This document shows, piece after piece, positions 1-8,535 of a DNA stretch of 25,334 nucleotides. The stretch lies in NCBI GenBank assembly GCA_003427395.1, contig BFEA01000415.1, positions 1,092,857 to 1,118,190 on the forward strand. The letters are read 5' to 3'. Within the stretch, counting starts at the first letter, position 1; each line of letters begins with the position of its first letter. Source of the DNA: Chara braunii (Eukaryota; Streptophyta; Charophyceae; Charales; Characeae). A program made the position numbers and the translations under genes. The notes under the pieces were generated by a model. It did no database searches, was not told where the DNA came from, and worked only from the letters and a program-made list of their open reading frames with translations.

Positions 1-20
1 ATTTACTCAGAAAATATGGA

Positions 21-207
21 AATATACACTGCCACATTTGTTTATGTGTGTGCGTGTGTGAGAGATAGAGAGAGAGGGTAAGTCTCCAACCTCGCCGTTG
101 GCGTCGCGGTACTTTAATCGAATGGATAGACACAATTAAATGAATCTACCGCTAGAACATAAAAATATACACTACCAGTCTGCCACACTTAATTCTCGCG
201 CATATGT

Positions 208-212
<5 letters not shown>
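21..212. repeat. duplicated AT-rich segment next to GT tract
   Basis: Two related segments, around 21-60 and 163-212, share a core like AATATACACTGCCA or AATATACACTACCA followed by a TG-rich run. The same ACACTGCCA word occurs inverted at the last bases of the window (25326-25334), again beside an AC/GT tract. This suggests a recurring repeat whose edge abuts a microsatellite. The family is not recognised. Confidence 0.35.

Positions 213-272
<60 letters not shown>
205..272. repeat. (GT)n microsatellite
   Basis: A nearly pure run of TG dinucleotides about 68 bases long. The apparent reading frames across it (Cys-Val or Thr-His runs) are products of the repeat and not genes. Confidence 0.95.
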
Positions 273-277
<5 letters not shown>

Positions 278-1093
278 ATGGTAAGCAATCAAAACATAAC
301 CCCAACGAACAAGCTTCACAGCAGACGACCTTTCCCAAAACAAGAACAGTTACAACACAACGCAAGACTAGAAGCGGCAGAACAAAAGCACGGCATTCAG
401 ACGAGAATGCCATCTTACAGATGGACCAAGTCCCCATGGCAAGAGCTCAGCCTGACGGTTGAGAGAGAAAGGTCGAGTCCAGAAGAACGACTGACGAACA
501 AAAGTGAGGAAAGAGGCAGGGGACAAAAAACGTTGATGACAAAAAGTGGCAAGTTCACAACAGAGAGCAAAGGATGGAGGGCATGGGGAAGGCGGGTGGG
601 CAGACAGACAATACACAGTGCCCAAAACACAACCAACATGCCAAAGAAACATCCCAAAAAAATGAAGTATCAAAAATGTAAAACAGAAAAAAATAAAACT
701 GATGATAGATTATTTCGTCGGAGTTGCACAGACTCATCAGGAGGCTGAACCCTCGACAATTTGTGGAATGCCCGAATTGATGGTTTGGGTCATGAACACT
801 TTGACCCTTGTTGAAGGCAGACTGTCCCCAAGCGGAACATGGCAGCGGGCAGCAACCCTGTGGAGCACCAGGCAGCGTTGTAGAGGCAACACGGCTGCAC
901 AACGCCAAAAACGACTGCTAGGAACGACACGGCACGCCGAACTCGAAGCATGGCACCCAAGCAGTGAAGCACCAGGCAACACCACTAAGACAACCACACT
1001 GCACGGGACGAGGGGGCAAGCGGACAAGCAGCAGAGCGACCATGCTGAGGAGCACAAGGAAAACCCCAACACTGCAACCAAACTACAGGGCGC
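273..1093. other. left flank, no gene recognised
   Basis: About 820 bases up to the first LTR. Open frames cross it on both strands but none shows a recognisable domain or consistent coding character. The part from about 840 to 1080 is rich in CA, GGCA and AGCA words and resembles in style the stretch at 21640-21860 (shared words such as GGCAACACCAC), so it may be a degraded dispersed repeat. Confidence 0.5.
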
Positions 1094-1910
1094 TGTCGGC
1101 GCGAATACCCTTATAAGGGTATCCGCCTTGGTCTTTGCAGATGACAGGAAAAATGGGGTTGGTCGAAATAAGCCGTGTGAGGCGCGACCTCGTCCGAAAC
1201 CCGCTTGGTCAAGCTAGGAGGTGTGTGGGTGCGCAATTTTGAGGCGCGCGTGTGATTTTTCTGATTGAGTAGGCGGCCGGTCTGGTCGACCGACCCAGGC
1301 CGCGCTACGGATTGATTAGGGAATAAAAAGTTCATTTTCGGTTGGCGCGCGTGACCGACGGTAGGACTGGCGCACCGACAGGTGCGCGGGGTGGTCGCGG
1401 CTCGGTCTGAGTAAGCCGGCGCGGGTGCCTGGTGTGGGCACGCCGGTTGTAGGCAGGGAAAGGGGGCCTAGGCTGTTTTTCCCAGACCTAGGCATCGTTC
1501 GGCACCACCTTACCTAGAAGTTTGTGCCCACCTGTCTCAGGCTTGGGCTTAGCCCTATAGGTTACGGTGTTGGGCTATTGCTACGGGGCTTCAGGGATCG
1601 AGGCCAGTGGGCGTCGACGCAGCAGCAGTGTAGCACTATGGAGAAAACCGAGGGGTTGAAGGCCCGACGGGGCTATGCCCTCCGGTTTTGTAAATGGGCG
1701 TGTTAACGGGCCCAATTTACGGGACTGGCAGGGTACTAGCAGTCCCCGCTCCTTGCCCAGGTTTTTATATGATTACTTTATTCTACCCTTGCTACCCTTT
1801 TTTTTTTTTTATTCTATTGTTATTCGCGGTCCCGTTTTGACTTGGGGCGCGGTACCTCTAACGGTTGCCCAAACCTTGAGGAGCCGTTGGTGGGGTACCG
1901 TCGTGGCCAG

Positions 1911-2004
1911 GCCCTTCGGGACATCCGCTAGAAATCGGGATGATATGGAGGAGGTCCGCCCGACACCTGGGCATGGGGGTGACATGTGCAAAAGTTCGGG
2001 AGTG
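1911..2004 (+). pseudogene. U6: U6 snRNA-derived sequence, diverged copy (LTR1)
   Basis: The segment begins CCCTTCGGGACATCCG, which corresponds to the 5' stem-loop of U6 spliceosomal RNA. It continues with diverged counterparts of the AAAATTGGAACGATACAGAGA region (here with substitutions such as GATATGGAG) and of the 3' intramolecular stem region (GGGTGACATGTGCA for the usual GGATGACACGCA). The ACAGAGA box is lost, so this cannot be a working U6 gene. It lies about 360 bp upstream of the better preserved copy and shares similar flanking words (TGGTGG...CCAG), which suggests a tandem duplication. Identification is from memory of the conserved U6 sequence. Confidence 0.65.
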
Positions 2005-2270
2005 AACCCGGACGTGAACCAGGTTAGGGGCGTGCGAAAAGTGGTGAGGGAAGGTGGACAGGCCGAGTGGCCTATGATACTGTGGCAAACAAGTTACCGC
2101 ATGGTCGTTGTGCAAGGGTGATACCCAGAGGGCCTGGAATGAACCTGGACGCAGGTCGCGCCGGGTGCGTGTAGACAGGGAGGGGTGGAGGTTGATTCGG
2201 ATCACCCCGCGGCTAGATTCGCCCGGCGGCAGCCTACTGTGGTGGCGAAGGGGGCGCCGACCAGTGCGAA

Positions 2271-2368
2271 GTCCTTCGGGACATCTGTTAAAATTGGAAC
2301 GATACAGAGAAGATTTGCATGGCCTGTGCGCAAGGAGGACGCGCATAAATTATGAAAGGTTCGACGGC
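2271..2368 (+). pseudogene. U6: U6 snRNA-like sequence, well preserved (LTR1)
   Basis: About 98 bases follow U6 snRNA nearly end to end. The 5' stem-loop GTCCTTCGGGACAT is present, then TTAAAATTGGAACGATACAG, the ACAGAGA box and a 3' part reading TGCGCAAGGAGGACGCGCAT. The catalytic AGC triad, normally inside GATTAGCATGG, reads TGC here (GATTTGCATGG), so splicing function is unlikely. A T6 run follows at 2387-2392, about where a pol III stop could act. No plant-type upstream element or TATA box is seen just before it. It is best read as a captured or retrotransposed U6 copy. The LTR2 copy differs by one base (G2297 is A at 15418). Confidence 0.8.
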
Positions 2369-2386
2369 CGGATATCTTTCTCTCCG

Positions 2387-2392
2387 TTTTTT
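2387..2392 (+). terminator. T6 run, possible pol III terminator (LTR1)
   Basis: Six T residues lie 19 bases after the end of the U6-like segment. A run of four or more T is the usual RNA polymerase III stop. Use as a terminator is inferred only from position; the U6 copy is probably not transcribed. Confidence 0.3.
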
Positions 2393-4326
2393 GGCACTCG
2401 AATGCTCTGTCGGACTGCACAATGTCCGGGGGCCGGGGTGACGGCAACAGGGAGGATGGTGGAGAAGAGAAGGGATCTGGACTGGTTTGGGCGCGGGGTG
2501 CACGCAAGGGAAGCGTGAAGGAGATGGCTTAGGCGGGAAGAAGGTCGGTGTTGGTCGGTGGTCGTGCTACAATAAGACGGTAGGGGTAAAGTGATGAGTG
2601 AACCGGGACGTGGGGCTGCACTAGGTGCTTTCGGATTGGAGAGGGTGCAGAAGGGATCATGGCGGCGGGTATCGGGGCGGAAGGGGAGTGGGGGAGGTAG
2701 CCGGCGACGGGCGCTGAGGATAACGAAGCGGGGCAAGGACCGGCCGACAGCATTAGGGGACCGAATGAACCCGGGCGTTAAAACACGCCGAATGCATACA
2801 AACGAAAGAGGGGAGGCAGGAATCTGCGGAGAAGGGGATCAGGCGCAGTCAAGGGAGTGTAGTTCGTTCGGTTCTTAACGGAATCGAGCGGGAAAAGTTG
2901 CCATTTGACGGATTTGTGGCCGTGCGAGCGCAATAGTTGGGTTAGATTTAGTGTTAGAGTAGCACGATAGGAGTTAGTAGAGGCAAGGGGTGCGTCAGGG
3001 CTATGGCGGGAGCAAGTTTGGTAGCGATTGGAGGGCAAGCACCGCGCTCGGTTACTGAGCGGAACCGACGGGAGAAGAGTTTTGAAAGCGGCGATTTCAG
3101 GGGCGGGGTTGATTTGAAGGGTGGTGGTTCGTTTTGGCAGCAGAGGATGTGAGGGCCGCGCGCAGGGAGGCCGAATACATTGCCAGTGTACCTTTTGTGT
3201 TCTGGCGGAGGGTTCAGGCCACCTCTGCCTCTCAAAACGTTGGGGGCCGTGCGTGGGAGAGCGGATCTCGGGGATGGCCGTGTGTCTGCCCGGGCTCCAG
3301 TAGCGGATCCAGTTAGTTGCTCCTCCCACTGGTGCAAGTAGTTTTCTTGACTCCCTCGTGTGCGTACCTGGTCGAGCTCCAGCGTTGGATTCACCCTCGT
3401 TTTTTTTAAGTGGCAGTAAGGAGTTGAGGTCCGGGTCGTGGCCATCGCTGCTCGTCACAGTCGTGGGTTTGAGTTGCTGTGTTGGTGGCGCTATCAGTTG
3501 TCCGGCCAGGGTCATCAGGCGCTTCAGAAGTAGTGCGAGCCTGGCAAAGAAGGGAGGGAGGTACGCAAGGCGACGGAGCATCGGACTGGTAGAACTGGTA
3601 GCCGGTGCATAGTCGACTAATTGCCGAGCGTACGGGTGTAACACAGCTGCAGGGAACGTCGGACCGGCCAAGGTTACGACTATCCTGTTTTGTAGCTGCC
3701 TCGTTCGATAGTGTTGCTGACTCGCTGCCGGGGCCGGGTGTCATTGTGTAAACAGCGAAGTTGTAGCTCAGCGCTGACTCTTTTAGCGGCCTAGTCCGTG
3801 GGGTGAGTTAGCTGCACCTGAAGGGGGATCTGAAGACGTCGCCTGTCGGTAAGTGCCTGGCTCAATCTGCCGAATATAGTAGATGGGCGGGAAGGGACAG
3901 CGGCAGACCAGAAGCCTCGCGTGTTAACCAAAGCGTTGTTGCTGAACCGTGGGGGTAGCTACAGGTTGACCGCGGAGTCCGAGGAGCCCACCTTGCTAGG
4001 CGGATACGGACTGCTGCTACGGTTGACTTGGTGCGAGTTGATTGTTAACCACTGGGCGCGACCATCGTAGACTGTTGGCTGCTGCATACTATTGTATGCC
4101 CCGGCTGACCGTTACTAACTAGCGCGACTGTTATACAGCGGCGATTGGGCTGAGGAAAGAGGCGATTGCGACAAGCAAGGGGATGGGTAGAGGGCTCATT
4201 CCGGCGGTCCTACCTCAAGTTTGACCAAGCTGTCCCGTTTTGACTGCCATTGTGGGGCCCTCAGGCATGTCAAGAAACCAAGGCCCTCTCCTGCGAGTCT
4301 GAGCGCACCATTTTTGTATATGAGAG

Positions 4327-4334
4327 TATAAAAA
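4327..4334 (+). promoter_or_regulatory. TATA-like box of LTR1
   Basis: TATAAAAA lies in an AT-rich dip after a long GC-rich stretch and is followed by a pyrimidine-rich stretch (4337-4361), as in plant pol II promoters. If used, transcription would start near 4355-4365. That would make 1094 to about 4360 the U3 part, and the hairpin array would lie in the transcribed leader. No polyadenylation signal was assigned. Confidence 0.4.
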
Positions 4335-4770
4335 CTACCTCCTTCTGCCCTTCTCACTCTAAGTCTAGTCTATTGGTTCTGAGAGGAAGGTGGCAGGCAA
4401 GATTGCAACCCATAATCCGCGCAAAGGCCTCTGTGGGAGGTTCGCCTCACCGATTGCGAGAGCTCTGCCGGGACTCAGGAGGAGTTCTGGAGGCAGGGAA
4501 CTGGAAGGTAACCATTATTTCCCCTCTATGTGCCCTGGTATAACCCCTACCTGTATATCTCGCTATGTTTGACTGAGTATACTGCATTCACCCTTATTTT
4601 GACTTTGGTTTGACTGGCAGAATGTAACTCAGACTGGATAAAGGAATTGTCGGCAATCTCGGTTTCAGTTTTATTGATTGCCTGAACGCAGATTGTGAAC
4701 GTAAAGGGGTTGCATCTGGGGGGAGGGTGGGAGAAAGGTGGTTTTGCTTGAGATTGAACGGGTCCTATGG

Positions 4771-5596
4771 AGTCAGGCATGTTCCATTATATTGGATGGC
4801 CTGACTGCTGTGTTTAGTTTTCGGATTGTATTGAGAATCAGACAGATTCCATAAGATTAGATGGTCTGATTGCTCTGGCTTGTGAGGGCTTGACTGTGGT
4901 TGACTTTCAGGAGCTAAGCCTGGTCCATAAGATTGGACGGCCGGGTTGCCGTGTTTAGTTGTGGTTTATTCTGTTTCATTAGTTTCTGATCGAGGAGGTC
5001 TGAGCAAGTCCATAAGATTGGACAGCTCAGCCTCTTCGTGTTTCGTTCTGAGGAGGTAATTCTGGCTGAGGGCAAAGCATGTTCCATAAGATTGGATGGC
5101 TTTGGACTCATGCCGCACACAGATGGTTCAGAGAGAAATGAACCTGACAAAGGACCAGATATGTTCCATAAGATTGGATGGTCTGGCCCAATGCCTCGCA
5201 CATGCTAGAACCTGAGAGGTTATAACTTGGCTATACTTTATTACTATTTTATTTATGAACAAGTCAGTCAGGCACAGGTTCCATAAGATTGGATGACCTG
5301 GCTATAGCTTATCATAAGTTGAAGAGAGTATAATTAAGAGTATAACTGAAGGTAACTTTGGGCAGGTTGAGCTTTGTTTCTAAGATGAATGGCCCAGTCT
5401 TACGCCCAGTGCTTGAACACTAAGTCAGAGAACTATATATAACTTTGATATTAAACAGCTCAGGGCGACTAAGCTTTGTTTCTAAGATGAATGGCTTAGT
5501 CATGTGCCCAAAAGGAAGAGAGAAGTAGTCGTGCAACCTGTCCGTGTATATTCAATGGATGGGTCAGGCATGTTCCATGAGATTGGATGGCCTGAC
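4771..5596 (+). repeat. array of ten covarying hairpins (LTR1)
   Basis: Ten inverted-repeat units share a loop core close to TTCCATAAGATTGGATGG (units 8 and 9 use TTTCTAAGATGAATGG). Their stems differ: AGTCAGGC/GCCTGACT (4771-4806), AATCAGAC/GTCTGATT (4836-4871), AGCCTGG/CCGGGTT with two G-U pairs (4917-4947), GAGG-T-CTGAGC/GCTCAGCCTC (4995-5034), CAAAGC/GCTTTG (5073-5104), CCAGAT/GTCTGG (5155-5086 region end 5186), AGTCAGG/CCTGGCT (5266-5303), GGTTGAGC/GCCCAGTC (5365-5399), GACTAAGC/GCTTAGTC (5467-5501) and GTCAGGC/GCCTGAC (5563-5596). Changed stem sequence with kept pairing points to selected secondary structure. The third and sixth units use G-U pairs, which favours structure in RNA. Confidence 0.85.
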
Positions 5597-5792
5597 TTTA
5601 CGCCCTATGTAAGTTGGGTACAAAGGGTTAAATCATCGAACTATTGTTTGCTAAGTTGACTTGGGGTTGGTGAGAGTACTTTATCTTTGTGGTTTGGCAT
5701 TGCATGTGGCTGAGTGAGGCAACTACTTGGTCTGAGTCTCAGGTTGATAGGTAGTTGCTTAAGAGGCTCGTCACGTGCTAGAGCGATAGGAG

Positions 5793-5856
5793 TTAGATCG
5801 ATTGCTGCATTTTCTAAATTGACCCTATTTTACTTAGATCAATTATCGCATTTTCT
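5793..5856. repeat. 41-bp tandem pair (LTR1)
   Basis: TTAGATCGATTGCTGCATTTTCT at about 5793 is echoed at about 5834 with few changes (TTAGATCAATTATCGCATTTTCT), each followed by related bases. The LTR2 counterpart is near 18922-18985. Confidence 0.5.
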
Positions 5857-5885
5857 GAGATCGTTTGTTATACTTGGGTTTGTAT

Positions 5886-6206
5886 AAATTTTGGTAAGCT
5901 ACTTTCTCTACGGGAAGCGCTGCCGAAATTTCTGCAAATCCAAGGAGTTAACCAAAATTATGACTTTTCAAAGTTCAACTTATCTAAGGTTCGTATATGA
6001 CTTAGTAAAAATCTGAGAAATCTCCTTTTCTAAAGGGAGTATTGCCCAAATTTTTGCTAATTCAAAGGGTTAAACAAAATTGGACTTTGGAAAACCTAAA
6101 GCTATTTTTGTTTTCATATTCGGGCTGATAAAAATTCTGAAAAGGCACTTTTCCTACTGGAAGCGCTACCGACATTTTCTTAGTTTAAAGGAGATAGATT
6201 ATATTT
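5886..6206. repeat. three 122-bp tandem units at LTR1 3' end
   Basis: Units begin at about 5886, 6007 and 6130. Each has an A/T-rich start (AAATTTTGG, AAAAATCTG or AAAAATTCTG), then a CTTTTCTAAAGGGAG-like or ACGGGAAGCGCTGCC-like block, then TTTGCTAATTCAAAGG-like sequence. A short fourth echo (TTAGTTTCTAAAGGAGATA, 6208-6226) lies just beyond the break in LTR1. The LTR2 counterparts run from about 19015 to 19335. Confidence 0.65.
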
Positions 6207-6227
6207 CTTAGTTTCTAAAGGAGATAA

Positions 6228-6663
6228 AAATTCTTCGTCATGCTCGATGTCGATCATTCCATTCTTCTGGGGCGGTCGTTCCTGTGCCGAACAGAGATGT
6301 TGATCTTCAATAAGCACGATGGGACGATGATCCTGCTCCTATGTGACCCGGCGTGCGAGAATTATGAAGTTATCACTTGCCGGAACACGGGGCCAGGAAG
6401 TGGAAGGAATAAGCCTAATCTCGGCTCGTTCACCTTTGAGGAGTCGGAGAACGAGCGAAGAAGGCTTTGGGAAGTGCCCGAGGAGGAAGACAGAGCCGAA
6501 GTTTTGACACTGAGCCTTACAGATGTGAATAAGGCTATGGAAGTGGTGTCAGCACACGATATGGCGGATCCAGAGACCATCAAGGCGCTGAGGGAGCAGG
6601 TTTTGGAGAATCCTCAGGTAGGAGAAGTGGAGTTGGTTTATCGGCTTCCAGGCGGCAGGGGAG
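6228..6663 (+). pseudogene. pol: protease remnant and linker (gypsy-type pol)
   Basis: The frame reads ...VDHSILLGRSFL near its start. This resembles the C-terminal I-L-G-R segment of retropepsins, which normally lies about 60 residues after the catalytic D-T/S-G. That catalytic part is absent because the LTR sequence begins immediately upstream, so only the tail of the protease remains. It is followed by an acidic linker of about 130 residues. Codons stay open to about 6655, where the frame moves to the next one within a G-rich run (GGCGGCAGGGGAGGCC). The shifted frame continues through 6664-6828 to a TGA at 6829. Protease assignment rests on the ILLGR motif and on its position before RT. 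Confidence 0.6.
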
Positions 6664-8535
6664 GCCGGCGATGGCACAGACACAAACGGGAAGCCGACCT
6701 TTTTTAGGGGGCGGCTTAAGCAGGGCTCCCAAAGGCGGTACAAGATAGTAGATAAGAAGTGTGGCCCAGTTCCCGTGCTCGTTATTGAAGACGAGGAAGC
6801 TTATTACGAGCGGGAACGGGGGTTGATGTGACGCATGCGAGAGCAAGCGGCCAATGGTCCATATCGTATCAACAGTGAGAATGAGGACAAGTTGATAATC
6901 GAGGAGCCTGATTTTCTTTCGCCCCAGGAGAGAGCCCTGATGGTGGGGTTGATGAGGAAAAGGCATCGCGCGTATGCTTTCAATGACGATCAGCGTGGGA
7001 GGCTGGATGTGGATAAGATTCCAATGATCCGGATCCACACAGTCCCACATGAACCATGGAATCTAAGAGGCGCGCGGTACCCCAATCCGAACGAAGAGAA
7101 GATGATGGTGGACTACCTGGACGGCAAGATGCGCACACACGTCACCGACTACTCCAGCGGGCCGTATGCCTCGCCCTGGTTTTGCTTTATCAAGCCGAAT
7201 GGGACGTTGCGGTGGGTGCAGGATCTACAACGACTGACTGTCGTGACTTTGCGGGATGCCGGGGGATTGCAGAATGCGGACACGCTGTCGGAGTCGTGCG
7301 CGGGGAGGCCTTTAATTTTGCTTATAGACCTCTCCTTTGGGTACAACCAATTTCCTGTATACCCGCCAGACAGGCCTGTAACGGCGATGCACACACCCAG
7401 AGGGCTGATTCATATGAATGTAGCCCCTCAAGGTTGGACGAATGCAATGGCGATGGTGCAAAGGCATATTATTAGGGTCATGCAGACAGTTAGTCCTCAC
7501 ATTACCCAGCCCTATATCGATGATCGGGCGGTCAAAGGTCCAAAGGAGAAGGAGGAGGACGAAGTGATGCCCGGAGTGAGGCGCTTCGTCTGAAAGCATG
7601 TCCAGGACATCGATCAGGTTCTGAGTTTATTGGAGGAATACAACCTGACGGCAAGCGGCCCCAAGTCCAAACATTGTATGAGGGAGGCCACGATTTTAGG
7701 CTTTGTCTATAATGAGACTGTGCGAAGGCCTGATGTAAAGAAGACAGACAAGATCATTAAGTGGCCAGTGCCCTTCCATTCGATAACAAATGTGAGGAGT
7801 TTCCTTAGGACGTGTGGATTTTGGAGGAGCTTCGTGAAGGATTTTGCCACGAAGACGGAGCACTTAAGGAAGTTGGTGCGTCAGGACCAGGAGTGGGTCT
7901 GGGGCGAAGACCAAGAAGAGGCGGTCGGTAGGATAAAGGGAGAGTTTAAGGAAGGGGGTTTGGTATTGGGAACGCCAAACTATGAGGCCACGGAGGAAAG
8001 ACCATTCGTTATCGAGACAGACGCTGGGCCAACTGCCTTGGGAGGAGTCCTGATTCAGGCAGATACTGAAGGGAAGGAAAGGTCGCTAAGGTTTGAAAGT
8101 CGTACCATCAATACAACTGAGAGGAACTACTCTCAGTTTAAGAAGGAGACGCTGGCGGTACTTCACTGCCTGAGGACCTTCCGGAACTATGTTTTCGGCA
8201 GGAGACTCATTTTGAGGGTGGACCCTACTGCACTGACATATTCCCTGAAGAATTATACTCCATCTGACCCAACCTTTGTGAGATGGTTGACCTACATTTG
8301 GATGTTTAATTTCGAGTTGGAAAGAATCTCAGGAAACAAGAACAGGGCAGATGGGTTAAGCCGCATCAACTGGGACGGATCGGACTAGGAATCGATAGAA
8401 GACACCCCGCCAGTTGATGGGTTTTTGGATCAAGAGGAGGACATCCGCCTTCATATAAACGAATGGTCCCTGTGAGTACCCAGTTGTGTCAGTCACCCCA
8501 TATGGCTAGCGCCTAAGGGGTACGAGCAAAAGGAG
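6664..8535 (+). pseudogene. pol: reverse transcriptase and RNase H (gypsy-type pol), broken
   Basis: One frame runs from 6664 through 8535, interrupted by TGA 6829-6831, TGA 7591-7593, TAG 8386-8388 and TGA 8473-8475. The RT part holds the first catalytic Asp in LIDLSFGYNQ (7327-7329), a PQGWTNA segment and the YIDD box (7513-7524), so its active-site residues survive. RNase H follows: Asp in ETDAG (8020-8022), Glu in KKETLAVL (8146-8148), Asp in RVDPTAL (8221-8223) and Asp in NRADGLSR (8350-8352). The enzyme copies element RNA into DNA and removes the RNA strand. Without the stops the frame would join the integrase. Every stop here can be explained by one C-to-T or G-to-A change (for example TGG to TGA at 7591). 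Confidence 0.9.

Larger units (their letters stand above)
1094..6206 (+). repeat. LTR1 (5' long terminal repeat copy)
   Basis: A 5.1-kb direct repeat of 14215-19335. It starts TGTCGGC and lacks the last five bases (TGACA) of the second copy. In order it holds two U6-derived segments, a T6 run, a GC-rich stretch to about 4250 with no convincing gene, a TATA-like box at 4327, ten hairpins (4771-5596), a 41-bp tandem pair (5793-5856) and three diverged 122-bp units (5886-6206). I counted 8 differences from LTR2 in 1094-1198, one (G2297) in 1199-5252, and roughly 5-8 per cent by eye plus small indels from 5253 to the end. Long antisense frames such as 2778-3671 look like chance frames in GC-rich DNA. 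Confidence 0.9.

Noticed and set aside
140-748. 202-codon frame across the GT tract
   Set aside because: The N-terminal part is a Cys-Val microsatellite product and the rest has no domain or consistent coding character.
1094-1160. tRNA-like reading of the LTR start (TCGAATACCC)
   Set aside because: No cloverleaf with acceptor and anticodon stems can be drawn around it.
2778-3671. 297-codon antisense frame in LTR1 (also 15899-16792 in LTR2)
   Set aside because: No recognisable domain; Pro/Arg/Ser/Thr composition typical of a chance frame in GC-rich DNA; present twice only because the LTR is duplicated.
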